From an uncultured Lachnospiraceae bacterium (lineage in GTDB: Bacteria; Bacillota; Clostridia; Lachnospirales; Lachnospiraceae): a stretch of 64,000 nt of DNA. This document shows positions 25,036 to 32,499 of this stretch, piece after piece. Location: positions 1 to 64,000 of the forward strand of contig CAJTWA010000004.1 in the NCBI GenBank assembly GCA_910580195.1, written 5' to 3'. The notes beneath the pieces were generated by a model that worked only from the letters and a program-made list of their open reading frames with translations, did no database searches and was not told the origin of the DNA. Position 1 is the stretch's first letter. Each line of letters starts with the position of its first letter. The position numbers and the translations under genes were made by a program.

Positions 25036-27145
25036 TGGTTTTTTCTGTGTATTTCCGGCCCATATCGTGCCGGGCTTTCCGCTGCTCCACAGTATCAAAG
25101 ACAATGGAAAAATCATAGTCCTCGGGATATAACTCTGCGGCTGCTACATGGAGCTTGACGCGCTTGTGGTTCACCCAAATTTTCTTATTGGGCATCTGGA
25201 CACGCAATACGCCTTTTTCATTGGCCGGGATGCAGACAATGCCGATTTTTTTATCGGGATAGACCATTACGCTGTCGCCAACCTGGTACTGGGGCTGGGA
25301 ATTAAGGTTATGTTTCAAAGCCTTGGCCTTTAGGATTTTAGTTCCGCCGCTTGTCCCACGGGCCGCGCCTTCCTTGGATAATAGATTTCTGCTGGGTTTT
25401 CCACATTCCGCAGGTTCTTTGGAACCACCCTCTGGGATCCTTTGCCCCCTTCCGGCTCCTAGAGCGCCTTGCCCCAATCCGCTGTCCGGGATGGCTTGGT
25501 TTCCTCCGCCGCCTTGGGTAATACTGCCTGAATATTGGCCGCCGGCCATCCCTTCCCCGTTCCCGGCTAGCTGATGCCTGCCGGGCAAGCCAATGCAAGC
25601 GGCTGCTGGGTGTTGGCTGGCTGCTGCATCCCCATAAGCCGCCCGGACGGCCGTCCGCAAAATTCTTTCTGGCATCCCAAGCCTGCTTGCAATATAGAAG
25701 GCGCAGCTTTCCCCCGCCTCCCCAATGACCATCTGGTACGTGGGGCGCAGGGTTTCTTTGTCAAAGGCCATCCTTGCATTTACCATGCCTTCCGCTTCTT
25801 TGGCAAATTCTTTTACCTCTGGGTAATGGGTGGTGACAAGGAAGTTTGCCCCTGACTTGCGGAGCTCTTCCAGCACGGCAATGGCAATCCCCATGCCCTC
25901 TGCCGGGTCTGTGCCGGAGCCTAGCTCATCCATAATGATAAAGCTGTCCTTGTCTGCCCCCTCCAAAATTTCCAGCACATTTTTCATATGGGCGGAAAAT
26001 GTGGATAAGTTCCCGGCAAGGTCCTGCCCGTCGCCGATATCGCAGAAATAGGAACTGTTCATGCAGATATCCGCTTCTTTACAGGGCACATGCAGCCCGC
26101 ACTGGGCCATCAGGCAATTGAGCATGACCGTCTTGATCGCTACGGTTTTGCCTCCGGTATTCGGGCCGGTAACGGCAACGCCCCGGACGCCCCCGCCTGC
26201 CGTAAACTGCAGGGGAACATTCCTGTCCCGCTCCATCAGGGGGTGGCGGGCATCTTTCAGCACAATCCTGCGTCCCGTGTTGATAGATGGCTCCACAGCC
26301 CCCAAGTCCATGCTCAGTTTCCCTTTGGAAAAAATGAAATCCAGCTTTTCCATCAGGCGGATATTTTCCTGTAATGCCGGCGCTGCCGCCGCCACCATTG
26401 CTGTCAGCGTATATAAAATCCGGTGCACCTCTTGTTCTTCCCGGATGGCTAATAGCTGCATTTCCTCATAATATTTCCCCACAGCGGAAGGTTCTACGAA
26501 CAAGGTATTCCCAGTGGCTGATTTGCCAATCAGGCTGCCTTTTATTTTCTGCCTGTATTCTTTTTTCACAGGGACGCATACCCGGCCGTTGCGCTGGGTG
26601 CAGTAATTGTCCGCCATACAGCTTGGGTTGGCGCGCATCACCTGTTCTGCCTTCTGCTTCATCTGTTCTTGGCATTTTGCAAGCTGCCCCCGTACCCGAT
26701 GGAGTTCCCCGGAAGCGTAATCGTCTACTGCTTCATTTCGGATTTGGCGGCTGATTTCTTCCCGCAAATCTTCCGCCAGCCCTAAATTTTCTTCATAATA
26801 AGCCAATGGGTTCCCATTGATTTTCCCCCTTCCAAGATAATCCTTAAGCCGCCAGAAAGCTGCCACCGCTTTCTCGGCACGGGCAAGCTGCCACGGCGTC
26901 AGGCAGCCCCCTTTTTCGGAAATGGCAAGGATTTCCTTGATTTCATTTACGTCCTGCAAGGGCGGCATCCCGAGAAGCTCCATCATTTTCCTGCCGTTGG
27001 TAGTGTCGCGGATTTGTTTCCTAAGTTCGCTTTCAGAAAGTAGGAACGTGGCGTTTTGTATCTGCCCTTTCGCCCATTCCGTCATTGCAAGTCCCATCCA
27101 GCGGTCTTTTATTTTGTCAAATTCAATCTGTTTTTCAAAATTCAT
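25019..27145 (-). CDS. MutS2-like DNA-binding ATPase without Smr domain
   Basis: 708 aa of the MutS family, MutS2-type. The N-terminal helical clamp/lever region (about 1-290) leads to the ATPase: Walker A AVTGPNTGGKTVAIKT near residue 330, the block STFSAHMKNVLEIL, Walker B SFIIMDELGSGTDPAEGMG, and VTTHYPEVKEFA. Full MutS2 usually continues with a coiled coil and a C-terminal Smr endonuclease domain. Here a Gly/Ala/Ser-rich linker (about 520-610) is followed by a small KOW/SH3-like domain (YQVGDSVMVYP). It is therefore probably a ribosome- or DNA-associated paralogue rather than an anti-recombination nuclease. Confidence 0.85.
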   Translation of the reverse strand: MNFEKQIEFDKIKDRWMGLAMTEWAKGQIQNATFLLSESELRKQIRDTTNGRKMMELLGMPPLQDVNEIKEILAISEKGGCLTPWQLARAEKAVAAFWRLKDYLGRGKINGNPLAYYEENLGLAEDLREEISRQIRNEAVDDYASGELHRVRGQLAKCQEQMKQKAEQVMRANPSCMADNYCTQRNGRVCVPVKKEYRQKIKGSLIGKSATGNTLFVEPSAVGKYYEEMQLLAIREEQEVHRILYTLTAMVAAAAPALQENIRLMEKLDFIFSKGKLSMDLGAVEPSINTGRRIVLKDARHPLMERDRNVPLQFTAGGGVRGVAVTGPNTGGKTVAIKTVMLNCLMAQCGLHVPCKEADICMNSSYFCDIGDGQDLAGNLSTFSAHMKNVLEILEGADKDSFIIMDELGSGTDPAEGMGIAIAVLEELRKSGANFLVTTHYPEVKEFAKEAEGMVNARMAFDKETLRPTYQMVIGEAGESCAFYIASRLGMPERILRTAVRAAYGDAAASQHPAAACIGLPGRHQLAGNGEGMAGGQYSGSITQGGGGNQAIPDSGLGQGALGAGRGQRIPEGGSKEPAECGKPSRNLLSKEGAARGTSGGTKILKAKALKHNLNSQPQYQVGDSVMVYPDKKIGIVCIPANEKGVLRVQMPNKKIWVNHKRVKLHVAAAELYPEDYDFSIVFDTVEQRKARHDMGRKYTEKTIQYEE

Positions 27146-27184
27146 GGTTTTTCCCTTTCTTCCTATGGTTTTTACGCCTTACAA

Positions 27185-27350
27185 TGCTATCCAAGTGGAT
27201 GCCCCTGCTAAGTTGGGCGGCCATCTTCCTTCGGTTCCCTGTGTGGATTGCCACAGATATGGCAGACCCTGCTAAATTGGGCGGCCATCTTCCTTCGGTT
27301 CCCTGTACGGATGACCACGGTTATAAGCGGCCCTGCTAAATTGGGGACAG
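27185..27350. repeat. Tandem 64-bp array upstream of the MutS2-like gene
   Basis: About 2.6 units with 64-bp spacing of CTGCTAARTTGGG (27205, 27269, 27333), each continuing into CATCTTCCTTCGGTTCCCTG. It lies between the MutS2-like start and the terminator of the orphan RNA unit. Confidence 0.8.
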
Positions 27351-27374
27351 CACCTTTGGCATGAAACCAGCAAA

Positions 27375-27402
27375 AGAAAAAACATGGCCTTTTACAGCCA
27401 TG
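27375..27402 (-). terminator. Intrinsic terminator of the orphan RNA unit
   Basis: On the minus strand CATGGC and GCCATG form a hairpin (inner TGTAAAAG), followed directly by TTTTTTCTTTT. Confidence 0.75.
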
Positions 27403-27560
27403 CTAGGAAATCCCGCAGCCTTGGGATGCCTTTAGCATCCCTGCGGGGTATGTTATGGTACGTGCCAGTTCTTAGCAATTGTAAGGCGGAACTGCCGCAG
27501 CATCTGCTGCCGGCAAATGGGCAGACTTCCAAACGGAACTGGAAACTGCCGCTGCAATAT

Positions 27561-27599
27561 TTATTTTGCAGAATTCTCCGTTACAACTACAATTAACAT
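27561..27599 (-). CDS. Possible 12-aa ORF inside the orphan transcript
   Basis: ATG at 27599 with AGGAGG 6 nt upstream encodes MLIVVVTENSAK and a TAA stop. The ribosome site is as strong as any in the window, which is odd for a meaningless ORF. It might be a leader peptide or a very small hydrophobic peptide. The frame is open further upstream, but that region precedes the predicted transcript start. Confidence 0.3.
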   Translation of the reverse strand: MLIVVVTENSAK

Positions 27600-27763
27600 A
27601 CACGTCCTCCTGAAATTTGAATTTAGGATAATGCCTTCAGATTTTCCACAGGAAATGATTTCCCCTTCCAAACAGCCATGCAGACGGCCGGTTTCAGGGT
27701 CCTCCTGCTTTCCCAAAAAGGTACGTAACAGGGATATCTTCGGGTTATCCAACTCTTCCCCAA

Positions 27764-27792
27764 AGTATAACTGCAAATGCCATAGATGTCAA
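27764..27792 (-). promoter_or_regulatory. Near-consensus promoter overlapping the ldh stop codon
   Basis: TTGACA (27792-27787) and TATACT (27769-27764) are spaced by 17 bp on the minus strand. The -35 box covers the TGA stop of ldh, so the unit is transcribed independently of, and in the same direction as, ldh. Confidence 0.7.
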
Positions 27793-28760
27793 GAGCCAAT
27801 TTCCAGCCCCCGGATAATTTCCCCCAAGGTATCTGCGGAACGTTTCAGAAGCCCTGTTTCCTCATCATTCAGGGAAATGGGCACATGGGTTTCCACGCCC
27901 TCCTTCCCTACCACCGTAGGCATACTGAGGGCAATCCCCTCAATCCCATAATTTCCATGCTGGATGGAGGAAATAGGCAGGATGGATTTCTCATCTTTAA
28001 TGATGCACTCACAGATGCGCTTCACGGCCATGGCAATGCCATAGTATGTGGCCTGTTTCTTGGAAATAATTTCATAAGCGCTGGTTTTCACTTTTTCCGC
28101 AATCTCGTCCATCGCCTCCTCATGGTTATAATGCCCCCGCATTTCGCAAAAATCATCCAGCGGGATCCCGGAAATATTGGTGCTGCTCCATGCTGCAATT
28201 TCGCTGTCCCCATGCTCCCCAATAATAAAGGAATGGACGCTGCGGCTGTCCACCCGCAAATGCTGGCTGAGGGCATATTTCAGCCTTGCCGTGTCAAGGA
28301 CTGTGCCAGAACCGATGACACGCCGCTCCGGGAACCCGCCTATTTTTACTGCCGCATACGTCAGGATATCTACAGGGTTTGATACCACCAGAAGGATTCC
28401 GCCAAATCCCTGCTTTGCAATTTCCGGGATAATGCTCTGGTAGACGGCCACATTTTTATGGACCAAATCCAGCCTAGTTTCCTCTGGTTTCTGGTTCGCC
28501 CCTGCGGTCACAATGATGATGGCTGCGTCCCCAATATCGCCATAGCCCCCGGCATAAATCTTCATCTGCCCTGCAAAGGGAATCCCGTGGGCGATATCCT
28601 TCGCCTCCCCGTCTGCTTTGTCAAAATTTGCGTCCAGCAGGACGAGCTCTGTAAAAAGCCGGCTCTGCATCAGGGTAAATGCTGTGGCAGAACCTACAAA
28701 ACCACATCCAATAATGGCTGCTTTCCTTATATTTATCTGTTTTTCCATAGGTGTGCTCAT
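27789..28760 (-). CDS. ldh: L-lactate dehydrogenase
   Basis: An NAD-dependent enzyme reducing pyruvate to L-lactate, about 323 aa. The Rossmann start is AAIIGCGFVGSATAFTLM (about 13-30), with the substrate-binding stretch VVSNPVDILTYAAVK, the loop VIGSGTVLDTARLKYALS, and catalytic His in IIGEHGDSEIAAWS. Residues match LDH rather than malate dehydrogenase. Start is ambiguous: MSTPMEKQ at 28760 or MEKQ at 28748. It is a monocistronic fermentation gene, followed at once by the promoter of the orphan RNA. Confidence 0.94.
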   Translation of the reverse strand: MSTPMEKQINIRKAAIIGCGFVGSATAFTLMQSRLFTELVLLDANFDKADGEAKDIAHGIPFAGQMKIYAGGYGDIGDAAIIIVTAGANQKPEETRLDLVHKNVAVYQSIIPEIAKQGFGGILLVVSNPVDILTYAAVKIGGFPERRVIGSGTVLDTARLKYALSQHLRVDSRSVHSFIIGEHGDSEIAAWSSTNISGIPLDDFCEMRGHYNHEEAMDEIAEKVKTSAYEIISKKQATYYGIAMAVKRICECIIKDEKSILPISSIQHGNYGIEGIALSMPTVVGKEGVETHVPISLNDEETGLLKRSADTLGEIIRGLEIGS

Positions 28761-28864
28761 TCCTTTCTTTCCCAATAGTATACCCCAGCCTTGTTATCCC
28801 TATTCCTGCCCGTTCATGAAGTGCAGCCAACCGTTTGCAAGTTTTTACAACTAGTAATTGAGGC

Positions 28865-28897
28865 AGAAGCTGTTAGGCATTTTTTCCAACAGCTTCT
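28865..28897. terminator. Hairpin between ldh and the MazG-like gene
   Basis: AGAAGCTGTT and AACAGCTTCT pair around a 13-nt loop. TGCTTTTT follows on the plus strand. On the minus strand it lies just past the MazG-like stop codon, so it may terminate that gene, though the T tract is on the other side. Confidence 0.45.
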
Positions 28898-28922
28898 TGC
28901 TTTTTATGCTACAAGCTGGAAT

Positions 28923-29249
28923 TTACCACCGTTCCATATTCTTTTTAAACTTGCCGGCATATATTTGCTTAAGTTCATCCGCCGTTATTCCATAACATAA
29001 CAGCACATCGTTATAATACATAAGGACATCAGCCATTTCTTCAATAAGTTCTTTCCTCAGCAGTGGATTTGATAAAACTTTCTGCTCGCCATTCTTTTTG
29101 ATAATATCAATTACCTCGCCTATTTCCCCTACCATCCAGAGCATTTTATGTTTTCCAGCCTCTGGCCCAATCGGTTCCCACTTATCTTTATATTTCTCCT
29201 GCAGTTCTTTTTGCATTTTTTGCATCTCGTTTATGCTAAAATCTTCCAT
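28923..29249 (-). CDS. MazG-like nucleotide pyrophosphohydrolase
   Basis: A 108-aa all-helical protein of the MazG-like/dUTPase-2 superfamily, which hydrolyses NTPs or dNTPs to monophosphates. The metal-binding pattern is present: E-x2-E in MVGEIGEVIDIIKKNG and E-x3-D in KELIEEMADVLMYYND. AAGGAG sits 8 nt before the ATG, and a TATAAT -10 lies about 40 bp upstream. It is a lone gene between ldh and a tRNA. House-cleaning of abnormal nucleotides is the family expectation; the substrate is unknown. Confidence 0.82.
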   Translation of the reverse strand: MEDFSINEMQKMQKELQEKYKDKWEPIGPEAGKHKMLWMVGEIGEVIDIIKKNGEQKVLSNPLLRKELIEEMADVLMYYNDVLLCYGITADELKQIYAGKFKKNMERW

Positions 29250-29469
29250 ATAATTTGCTCCTTAAGATCTGATTTGCGGTTCGATTATATCATATCTTTC
29301 TATGGAATCATACAAATTCTTTGAACGGTACTCCTATTTTCCGTTTAGAATAGCATATATCATCAAGAATAAAGGGCAGTTACATATTTGTGGCTGGAAT
29401 AGAAAAGGTAATTTGATAAACAGAGAAATCTGTCTTATGAACTGCCAATGCATATGGTTCCTTTATTGA

Positions 29470-29652
29470 AAAAAATGCCAAAATAGGGAATTTTGCAAGA
29501 TTTGGCAGGAAACAGACGGACGGTATCAAACAACACTGCCTGATGAAAATGAACTGAATGTGAAAAATGTATTTGCTGTGAATCAAGGGAGGATGCTTTT
29601 AAAAGGGGACATGGATAAATATATTGAAAAGTGCAACCAATTATTTCAGTAA
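29470..29652 (+). pseudogene. Possible C-terminal gene remnant
   Basis: 61 codons with no start codon at the head, ending in TAA. The translation (KYIEKCNQLFQ at its end, TTLPDENELNV in the middle) has ordinary protein composition, and nothing convincing continues it upstream across stop codons. It lies next to tRNA-Leu(AAG), which would suit a decayed insertion. The family is not recognised. Confidence 0.35.
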
Positions 29653-29653
29653 C

Positions 29654-29690
29654 AAAAATAGGGAAACCTCAATAAAATCAAGGTTCCCTA
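29654..29690 (-). terminator. Terminator of tRNA-Leu(AAG)
   Basis: On the minus strand TAGGGAACCTTGAT and ATTGAGGTTTCCCTA form a hairpin, followed by TTTTTG, directly past the tRNA. Confidence 0.75.
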
Positions 29691-29703
29691 CTCTTTTAAC
29701 CAA

Positions 29704-29787
29704 TGCGGAAGATGGGACTTGAACCCACACGTCTATACAGACACAAGATCCTTAGTCTTGCCTGTCTGCCAATTCCAGCACTTCCGC
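29704..29787 (-). tRNA. tRNA-Leu (anticodon AAG)
   Basis: An 84-nt class II tRNA on the minus strand. The acceptor GCGGAAG pairs with CTTCCGC, discriminator A. The D-arm contains AATTGGCAGA, the anticodon stem is CAAGA/TCTTG with loop CTAAGGA (anticodon AAG, U33 and G37 in place), followed by a long variable arm and GGTTCAAGTCC. CCA is not encoded. An A at position 34 would be expected to need deamination to inosine for wide decoding. Confidence 0.92.
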
Positions 29788-29987
29788 AATTCCAACGACT
29801 TATAAATAATAACAAATTCTGCTAGAAATGTCAATGATATTTTTAAATTTTATAAATATTTTTTGCCCTACCTGCTGCCCGCACCTACAGCGCTTGCCAT
29901 ACCAAAGCTAGAGAGGGAAATTTACCGCAGCAGCAATTGCTTACACTTAACTCCCACCCTGAAAGGCAATCCGGCAGCCCAGCAGCC

Positions 29988-31502
29988 TTAGACTGCGGCA
30001 CACCGTTCCATTTCCATAGCGTCCGTCTTCCTGCCAATAATAAATAGGTAGTAATTTCCTTTTTCATCCATGCTGTACTCCTGCAGCAATGTAAAATCCC
30101 GGTTCAGCCGAAGGTGCTTTTTTACGAAATTCTTTTCATTGGAATATAGGACCATCCTGCCATGTTCTGTCAGGACCTCGCTTGCTTTCTTAAAAAAACG
30201 CCCGTAAAACAAGTCATGCTCTTCCCGTGTTTTCTGGCCCCTGTCCGGCATATTTGTAAAAATTTCTTCAAACTGGTACTCATGGCGGAACGTAAAGAAA
30301 TCCCTCTGGATATAATTGGCCTCTTTCCCTGCCAGCCTTGTGTTTTCCCAAGCCCCGTCGATGGCCTCCCCAAACATGTCAACCCCGTACAGGACCCTTG
30401 CACGGCACACTTTGTCCCGCTCGATCAGCATCGTGCCTACGCCGCAGAAGGGATCCAGCACATGCGCCCATTTTTCCAGATAAGGGCTTGCCAAATGCGC
30501 GGCAAGGGCGGCCTGCTCTGGCCGGATGGAGGTGGCTACCGTATGTTTCCGGTATGCGAAACGTTCCTCTTCAAAGGTAAACAGCTTTACCAAGGGGAGG
30601 AATGTCCCATCCTGCCCCTCAATCAGGCGGATTTCCACCTCATAGCCGGAGGTGGAATTATACAGCCGATGCCCGGTTTCCTGCTCCAAAGCAAAGGCAC
30701 ATTTTTTTGCAAAATCGCTGCGCTTATCCAAAGGCATGCGGCTGTGGATCCCAAGGCGGAAATAAAAGCTGCCTTCCGATTTATGGGCCTGTTCCAACAA
30801 TCCCAGCAAGTTAGAAGCAGCCAGTGCTTTCGCTGCAAGCTTTGGGTCTGGCCTTAACTTTTTCACATCCAAGGAAAACAGCAATTCCCGGTAGGTACGG
30901 ATTCCCAGTATCTGCCGGATATCGCCTGTAAGTACCCGCACGCCGCTTTTCAGCATGTTTACTTTGCCATGTTCCACCTGTTTTGCAGTAACCTCCTGAT
31001 GGAGTTTCCCAGTGGTAAGTATCACCTCATAGGTGCCATCATACCCTTGGAACCTGTGCCGCTGGTGGCGCTGGCTGGTGTGCAGGAGGGCACGGAGGGC
31101 TTTGAGCTCCTCCCGGATATGCTTCTCTTCCTCCTCTGGGGGCTGGTAATGCTCCAGTTCTTCCAGCCGCCGTTCCAATTGGGGACGGAATTTGGAACAA
31201 TCCAAGCCTGCAAGGGCCAAAAGGTAATTGCTTTTTACAAAAAGCTTTTCTTCCTTCAGATATGCCTGATACAGAGGCATGGCAAATCCATCCTGCGAAA
31301 GCCTTCCCAGCACCAAAGCTACATTCCCGCGCACTTTTGGCTCCTCATGGCGCAAAAGGCTAAGCAGCAGGCTGTAGTCCCCCTGCAAAAGCCCAAGCAG
31401 TTCCTGCTGTGCATCTTCTGACTTCAATTCCTGTTTCAAAGCAATCAGGGTTTTCCTTATGTTTTCCCCTGCTTTCAGGCTTTCATACTGTTCCTTTACC
31501 AT
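29988..31502 (-). CDS. THUMP-type SAM-dependent RNA methyltransferase-like protein with helical-repeat N-terminus
   Basis: About 504 aa. The first roughly 130 residues are helical and HEAT-like (SLLRHEEPKVRGNVALVLGR). A middle part resembles the RNA-binding region of Trm11/TrmN-like proteins. The C-terminal Rossmann domain has motif I VLDPFCGVGTMLIERD and GVDMFGEAIDGAWENT. The usual catalytic N-P-P-Y/F is replaced by TNMPDRG, which questions N2-guanine methylation or implies another use. The ATG at 31502 was chosen because AGGAG lies 6 nt before it. BioY follows 62 bp upstream in the same direction. Confidence 0.75.
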   Translation of the reverse strand: MVKEQYESLKAGENIRKTLIALKQELKSEDAQQELLGLLQGDYSLLLSLLRHEEPKVRGNVALVLGRLSQDGFAMPLYQAYLKEEKLFVKSNYLLALAGLDCSKFRPQLERRLEELEHYQPPEEEEKHIREELKALRALLHTSQRHQRHRFQGYDGTYEVILTTGKLHQEVTAKQVEHGKVNMLKSGVRVLTGDIRQILGIRTYRELLFSLDVKKLRPDPKLAAKALAASNLLGLLEQAHKSEGSFYFRLGIHSRMPLDKRSDFAKKCAFALEQETGHRLYNSTSGYEVEIRLIEGQDGTFLPLVKLFTFEEERFAYRKHTVATSIRPEQAALAAHLASPYLEKWAHVLDPFCGVGTMLIERDKVCRARVLYGVDMFGEAIDGAWENTRLAGKEANYIQRDFFTFRHEYQFEEIFTNMPDRGQKTREEHDLFYGRFFKKASEVLTEHGRMVLYSNEKNFVKKHLRLNRDFTLLQEYSMDEKGNYYLFIIGRKTDAMEMERCAAV

Positions 31503-31564
31503 ATGGCTCTCCTGTTCTTGCAATGCTGAATGTTTCTCTTCTTCCTTTACTTGATAACCCTAAA

Positions 31565-32179
31565 TCATTCCCCTGCCCGAAGCCCTGCCTGTACCAAACG
31601 CCCCCTGATTTTAGGGCCAGCCAAGGCTGCAACGGCTATTTTCGCCAAATCCCCCGGGATAAAAGGCACTACCCCTGCAAACATTGCGGCTTTCCAGCCT
31701 AAATTTGCCTGATATGCCAGCCATGCCGTCCCTAATATGTAACAAATGGCCGTTCCAGCTGCCATACCGCCGATACATGCTGCACACGCTGCCATTTTCC
31801 TTTTTGCCCCATAAAAACGGTCAATCACAACGCCTGCCAAAACTGCCATTGGGATAAATCCAATCAAGTATCCTCCCGTGGGGCCAAACAGCTTTTCCGG
31901 CCCGCTGGTAAAACCTGAAAATACCGGAATCCCAACCAACCCCATCAGCAGATAAATAAGATAACTGAGCGTCCCTTCCTTCATTCCCAAAACATACAGG
32001 GACATGTAAATGGCAAAGTTTGTCAGGGATATGGGCACAGGCCCGATGGGGACGCTAAAGGGCGCAAGGACGCAGGTAACTGCCGTCATTACCCCAACCA
32101 CTGCAATCTGCCGGACAGAGAGTTTCGGGCCAGAAGCCCCTAAAAAAGTTGGTTTTGTGCTTGGAACTGGTTCCTTCAT
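31565..32179 (-). CDS. bioY: BioY biotin transporter substrate-binding component
   Basis: A 204-aa membrane S-component of the ECF-type biotin uptake system, with about six membrane helices. Family marks are PIGPVPISLTNFAIYM, LMGLVGIPVFSGFTSG and FGPTGGYLIGFIPMA. Energising EcfAA'T components are not in the window and are presumably shared. A strong TTGACA-17-TATAAT promoter is overlapped by a BirA-type biotin operator. This indicates repression when biotin is plentiful. Confidence 0.95.
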   Translation of the reverse strand: MKEPVPSTKPTFLGASGPKLSVRQIAVVGVMTAVTCVLAPFSVPIGPVPISLTNFAIYMSLYVLGMKEGTLSYLIYLLMGLVGIPVFSGFTSGPEKLFGPTGGYLIGFIPMAVLAGVVIDRFYGAKRKMAACAACIGGMAAGTAICYILGTAWLAYQANLGWKAAMFAGVVPFIPGDLAKIAVAALAGPKIRGRLVQAGLRAGE

Positions 32180-32217
32180 AATGCTCTTTCCTCCTAGATA
32201 TAACGTTTTATATGAGC

Positions 32218-32270
32218 ATTATAAGTTCTGTCCCTCCTATTGTCAACTATATTTTAATATTGGTTTACAA
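32218..32270 (-). promoter_or_regulatory. bioY promoter overlapped by a BirA-type operator
   Basis: On the minus strand TTGACA (32246-32241) and TATAAT (32223-32218) are exactly 17 bp apart. The palindrome TTGTAAACCA ... TAGTTGACAA (32270-32240), with two mismatched positions between arms, covers the -35 box. It resembles the Firmicutes BirA operator. Confidence 0.75.
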
Positions 32271-32325
32271 TTGTTATTTCCTCCCGTCTATCCTCTTCCC
32301 GAAACGCAGCCCCAGCCCCGATGGG

Positions 32326-32490
32326 CTGCCCCCGGCACTATGGGCTCTATTTGCCATGGAACCAAGATTACATTGCCGGCAATACCAATGGACTGTCCCC
32401 GGCACTATGGGCTCTATTTGCTATGGAACCAAGATTACATTGCCAGCAATGCCAATGGGCTGTCCCCGGCACTGTGGGCGCTATTTGCCA
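32326..32490. repeat. Tandem 67-bp array
   Basis: About 2.5 units of 67 bp, each starting CCCCGGCACTRTGGG and containing GATTACATTGCC. It fills the space between bioY and the amidase gene, ending at the amidase stop codon region. Confidence 0.8.
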
Positions 32491-32499
32491 TGGGCATGG

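Larger units (their letters stand above)
27375..27757 (-). ncRNA. Unassigned, probably structured transcript of about 380 nt
   Basis: A near-consensus promoter (27764-27792) and a strong terminator (27375-27402) define a unit with no long ORF. Hairpins visible on the minus strand include CCCGCAG...CTGCGGG enclosing GGATGC/GCATCC, GCCGGCAGCA with TGCTGCGGC, and GGCAG...CTGCC enclosing TTCCA/TTGGAA. It does not match RNase P, tmRNA, T-box, or SRP RNA by eye; 6S RNA is not excluded. It could be an attenuated leader instead, but the next gene (MutS2-like) lies 230 bp beyond the terminator and is separated from it by a repeat array. Confidence 0.45.

Noticed and set aside
27561..27776. 71-codon frame containing the 12-aa ORF
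   Set aside because: Its TTG start precedes the -10 box of the promoter, so the predicted transcript would not include it.
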